Source: Eucommia ulmoides (lineage: Eukaryota > Streptophyta > Magnoliopsida > Garryales > Eucommiaceae). Taken from it: DNA of 64,000 bases. Positions 61,120 to 64,000 of this stretch are shown here, in pieces. The stretch lies in assembly GCA_016647705.1 (NCBI GenBank), contig CM028328.1, positions 1,040,001-1,104,000 of the forward strand, in the 5' to 3' direction. Under the pieces are notes generated by a model. The model searched no databases. It was not told the DNA's origin and was given only the letters and a program-made list of their open reading frames with translations. The first letter of the stretch is position 1, and each line of letters starts with the position of its first letter. The position numbers and the translations under genes were made by a program.

Positions 61120-64000
61120 ATGGAGGGAAACCGCTCAAGCTCAAAACCTCGCGATTTGCTGAAGAAAATCAGAAGTAAAGCTTAAAATCGCTCGCAAATC
61201 GTTGATCCTTTCTCCGTTTTTTGTTCATTTATCGGTAAAGTTAGAAACATGATGTGTAATTGTGTGTGTAATTCAGGATTCACTGGATTGATACTTGATG
61301 ATCTCTCTCACGGACGATCGCCGACGATTTACCTCGATCGGTTCAGAAATTACTGCTCGGACACTACCGGAAACTGGTTTGCTTCTTGTCTATATGCTTG
61401 AGTGTTGTGTTATTTGGAAGGTGGAATTGGAAGCAGTCGATTGGCTCGTATTTTGAGTGTTCTTTTGATTAATTTTTAAAACTGATCTGAGCTGATCAAA
61501 TAGGATAGGATTAAGAAGTTGTTAGTTAGATAGAAAATCGGTGTGTTTGATCACTGTGTAACTCCATTTCCAGTTTTTAATGCAATTTAAATGTTGCAAG
61601 TGAATTGGACGATGCGAATAACCAACGGTAGAATTCTTGCACGCGCGGTTTGCATCATAGATGCAGGATTTCTGCATTATCTTACTGGCACAAAATTCCT
61701 GGAGGAACATGTTTAGGCAGTTCAGCTCGTGTAATTTATTTTACCTTTGTGTTTTGAATTAAGTATGAAAACACAGATTGGAGATGCATTGGCTTGAAAA
61801 CAAATAGTGGGGATTTTACAAAACTAACCAAGAAAATTGTATGGGTTAAATGACCAAATCGATTAACGGGAATGTCTGGTGGAAAAACATTTTGTTGTTT
61901 TATCACGTAGTTTGTTGATTGAGATATACAGGTACTTACGTTTCAAACCAAGCATTATTGTGAAAGTTTCATTGTAAAAATAATTTGAATTTTATACCTC
62001 GAATAATGTGGCTACATCATTTTGATTGCTGGTGTTATAAGAAACACGTTCATTTCTAGGTATGTAACCTAAGGAGTATGAGATAATTTGTGTTCAGAAC
62101 ATACATTATATTGTAGTACTGCTTATCCTGCTGGTAATATGCAGCTGTTGCAGCTCTGATTTGTGCAAAGGAAAAGAGATTCTTACACTGCAGAGGGAAT
62201 GCCATGTACGTAGACTGGGTGAGTCACGTTTTCTTCATGGTATCGACTTAGGTTTCACATTGAAAGGAGAGGAGGCTCTGATTAATCTTGTTTTTCTTGT
62301 TTGGTCTGTAAACCTGGACTGACCACGAAGATGGAAAGGGATAATAGTTCACATTTGGCAACACCATTTCTTCTACAATGACTAGTGTAAAAGCTCGCAA
62401 TGAATAATAAATTTGCATGAAAACATTGGCATTTCATTCCTTTACCATCTGTCTTGTTTATGGCCTCCCTCTTGCCTTTCATGTCTTGTTACAGCACTCA
62501 GTAACTGAATCTTTTGGGCTAGGGGAACAGTTTTTCCTTTGCAAACATCTAATATTATCTACTGTATACCATCTTTTGATTTTCCAGATGTCTTGTTGAG
62601 AGTTCTAGTGATTGTCCAGCAACTTCTGCAAGAAAAGAAACACGGTTCAAAACGGGACATCTTCTACATGCATCCTTCAGTTTTTAAAGGTGAATCCAAA
62701 TTTTTTTGAAGTGTCAATATGTTACTCATAACATGTCTGTGAAATCCTGGAATTATGAGAGGAGAGTAGGATGCATTATACTTTGACATTCTCGTGGTTA
62801 ATAATAAGACATTTAAGATGTATATGACACTTACATGTTGTGGGACAAAGTTGCCATAGTTGCTGTTGTTGTTATTGCACTTGCTGCTCATGGATATGTT
62901 CTTGGAGTTGAGAGAGTAGAAATAAATTTGACTTCAATAAGTCTTTCTCCAAATGTTTTTCTGACAACTCCAGGACCTTTTTAGAAAAAAGACTACAGTG
63001 CATACTAATGTCATCTCCTCGTACATAATTGTTCTACTTTTCAAAGCAGATCAATCGATTGTTGACCGTGCAATTAATGACATTTGCATCCTTCTGCAAT
63101 GCAGTCGCCACAACCTAAATGTGGTATGTTTCATCATCTTGTCCTTCTAGTATATTGTAATGTGATCCCAATTCAAAGACAGAGAACTACAGCTACAGAG
63201 CTGGGATCCCCGGGGGGGGGGGGGGGTCTATCTTATTTATTTTAAAAATTGTTGGGCTAAGGGGCTAGTGGTCAGGTTTTAAGTGTGAGGGAAAGCCTCA
63301 TCTCATGACCTCGCTCTTGAGGTTGAGAGAGGCCCAAGGCCACTCTACACTTATATCAAAACTTAGGTTACAATAACTTTGGCCCAATAGCCACAAAAGG
63401 AGAGATTGGTTGAGGGTTAGCCGACCAAAGGCTCGACGTGTGAGAGGGAGATTGTTGGGTTTATTCCATATCGGATGTGAAAGGGGCAGGTGGTCAGGTT
63501 ACAAGTGTGAGGGAAAACCTCATCTTATGAGATAGCTTTCGGGGTTGAGAGAGGCCCAAGACCACCCTACAAAAATGAATGCAACGTGCAATGAATATTT
63601 TTTCTATACGTCTTCTTCTTTATTCCTCACGTAAACATGAAGGCTAAGTAGTACTCCAGTTTTTAGCAACTTTATTTGAATCCTCGAGCTATATTCCTGT
63701 TTCAAAACGAATTGATATATTATATTGTTTTCTATTTTTCAGGTATCTGTTGGAAAAGGGTAGGTACTTAAGTAAGATGGCCAGCGTTTATAGAGGCTAT
63801 GAGATGTTATACTCGTGTCCTTTGCTTATTCCATTTTGCTGATATTTATGAATTTTTCCTTTTCTATTTTTTGTACGGTTGAGTTCATATCCCAATTGCG
63901 CTCTGATTGTCATTATATATTAATCATACATTACTTCTTTCATTCTACTATTCTTTTTTGTCTAACCCTGCTCTAGATTAGTGATGGGTTGGCTGAGATT
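61120..64000 (+). CDS. SPO11-1: SPO11-1 meiotic topoisomerase-like protein, 5' part
   Basis: Catalytic subunit of the complex that makes meiotic DNA double-strand breaks; related to archaeal topoisomerase VI subunit A. Exons: 61120-61174, 61277-61376, 62145-62218, 62588-62689, 63050-63123, 63743-63759 and 63977 to beyond the edge, all in phase, giving 148 full codons. The protein begins MEGNRSSSKPRDLLKKIRRF, then HGRSPTIYLDRFRNYC. Exon 4 holds LLRVLVIVQQLLQEKKHGSK and RDIFYMHPSVF; Tyr103 is in the position of the catalytic tyrosine that attacks DNA. Exon 5 gives DQSIVDRAINDICILLQCSR and the last exons VSVGKGLVMGWLR. Exon 3 has two possible acceptors nine bases apart (start at 62145 or 62154). 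Intron 5 carries a TRIM. The Toprim half lies outside the window. Confidence 0.95.
63207..63226. repeat. Poly-G run in SPO11-1 intron 5
   Basis: GGATCCCC is followed by a run of about fourteen G. Such runs are length-unstable and hard to sequence, so the length here may not be exact. Confidence 0.6.
63250..63571 (+). mobile_element. TRIM retroelement in SPO11-1 intron 5
   Basis: Two direct repeats, 63250-63349 (TGTTGGGCTAAGG to CCACTCTACA) and 63453-63571 (TGTTGGGTTTATTCC to CCACCCTACA), flank about 100 bases that end in the purine-rich GTGAGAGGGAGAT, a polypurine-tract-like sequence. AAAAT flanks the element exactly at 63245-63249 and 63572-63576. The remnant at 16.9/19.7 kb is the same family. 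Confidence 0.82.

Noticed and set aside
63207..63226. GGATCCCCGGG resembling a vector polylinker
   Set aside because: Only eleven bases match, followed by a G run; flanking sequence is normal intron. More likely a homopolymer expansion than cloning residue.

Overview
This window is nuclear DNA of a flowering plant, most likely a eudicot. The evidence is intron-rich genes with GT-AG splice sites, plant-only or plant-typical families (pectate lyase, BAM4-type beta-amylase, classical arabinogalactan protein, NF-YB, plant SPO11-1), very AT-rich spacers, and dense plant mobile elements (Au-type SINE, TRIMs, solo LTRs, MITEs with TTA/TAA target duplications). I see no bacterial, viral or organellar genes. 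The species cannot be named from the sequence.

Genes in order: 3' half of a pectate lyase (+, 1-2240, runs off the left edge); a plastid BAM4-like beta-amylase (-, 2390-9921, ten exons, tail to tail with the pectate lyase); a classical AGP (-, 13568-14200); a CFIm68/CPSF6-like RRM protein (+, 24957-27140, one coding exon); an NF-YB histone-fold subunit (+, 34113-34736, one coding exon); a DEK chromatin protein (-, 43166-54039, eleven coding exons); and the 5' part of SPO11-1 (+, 61120 to the right edge). Exon boundaries were joined by hand; reading phase is kept across every junction.

The genes do not form a pathway. From memory, the set pectate lyase - BAM4 - RRM protein - DEK resembles an Arabidopsis chromosome 5 neighbourhood (around At5g55660-At5g55720), so this may be a conserved block swollen by transposons.

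Between the genes the DNA is mostly repeats. At 16.9-23.2 kb two large related LTRs lie in opposite orientation; one split a TRIM, and the other was itself hit by a smaller solo LTR in its last bases. That smaller LTR family occurs again at 30.4 kb and 59.3 kb. TRIMs sit at 3.8, 12.2, 29.8 and 63.3 kb. PIF/Harbinger-like MITEs with TTA or TAA duplications sit at 0.6, 4.8, 15.6, 51.2 and 55.0 kb. A second family with long inverted ends occurs about eight times. Tandem arrays occur downstream of NF-YB (268-bp unit) and downstream of DEK (148-bp unit). Two AT-rich tract types built of short palindromes (TTACATGTAA and GTTAACGTTAAC) are the least explained structures. I found no credible new enzymatic or defence system; the most unusual signals are the palindrome clusters, the nested LTR cassette and the 148-bp array.
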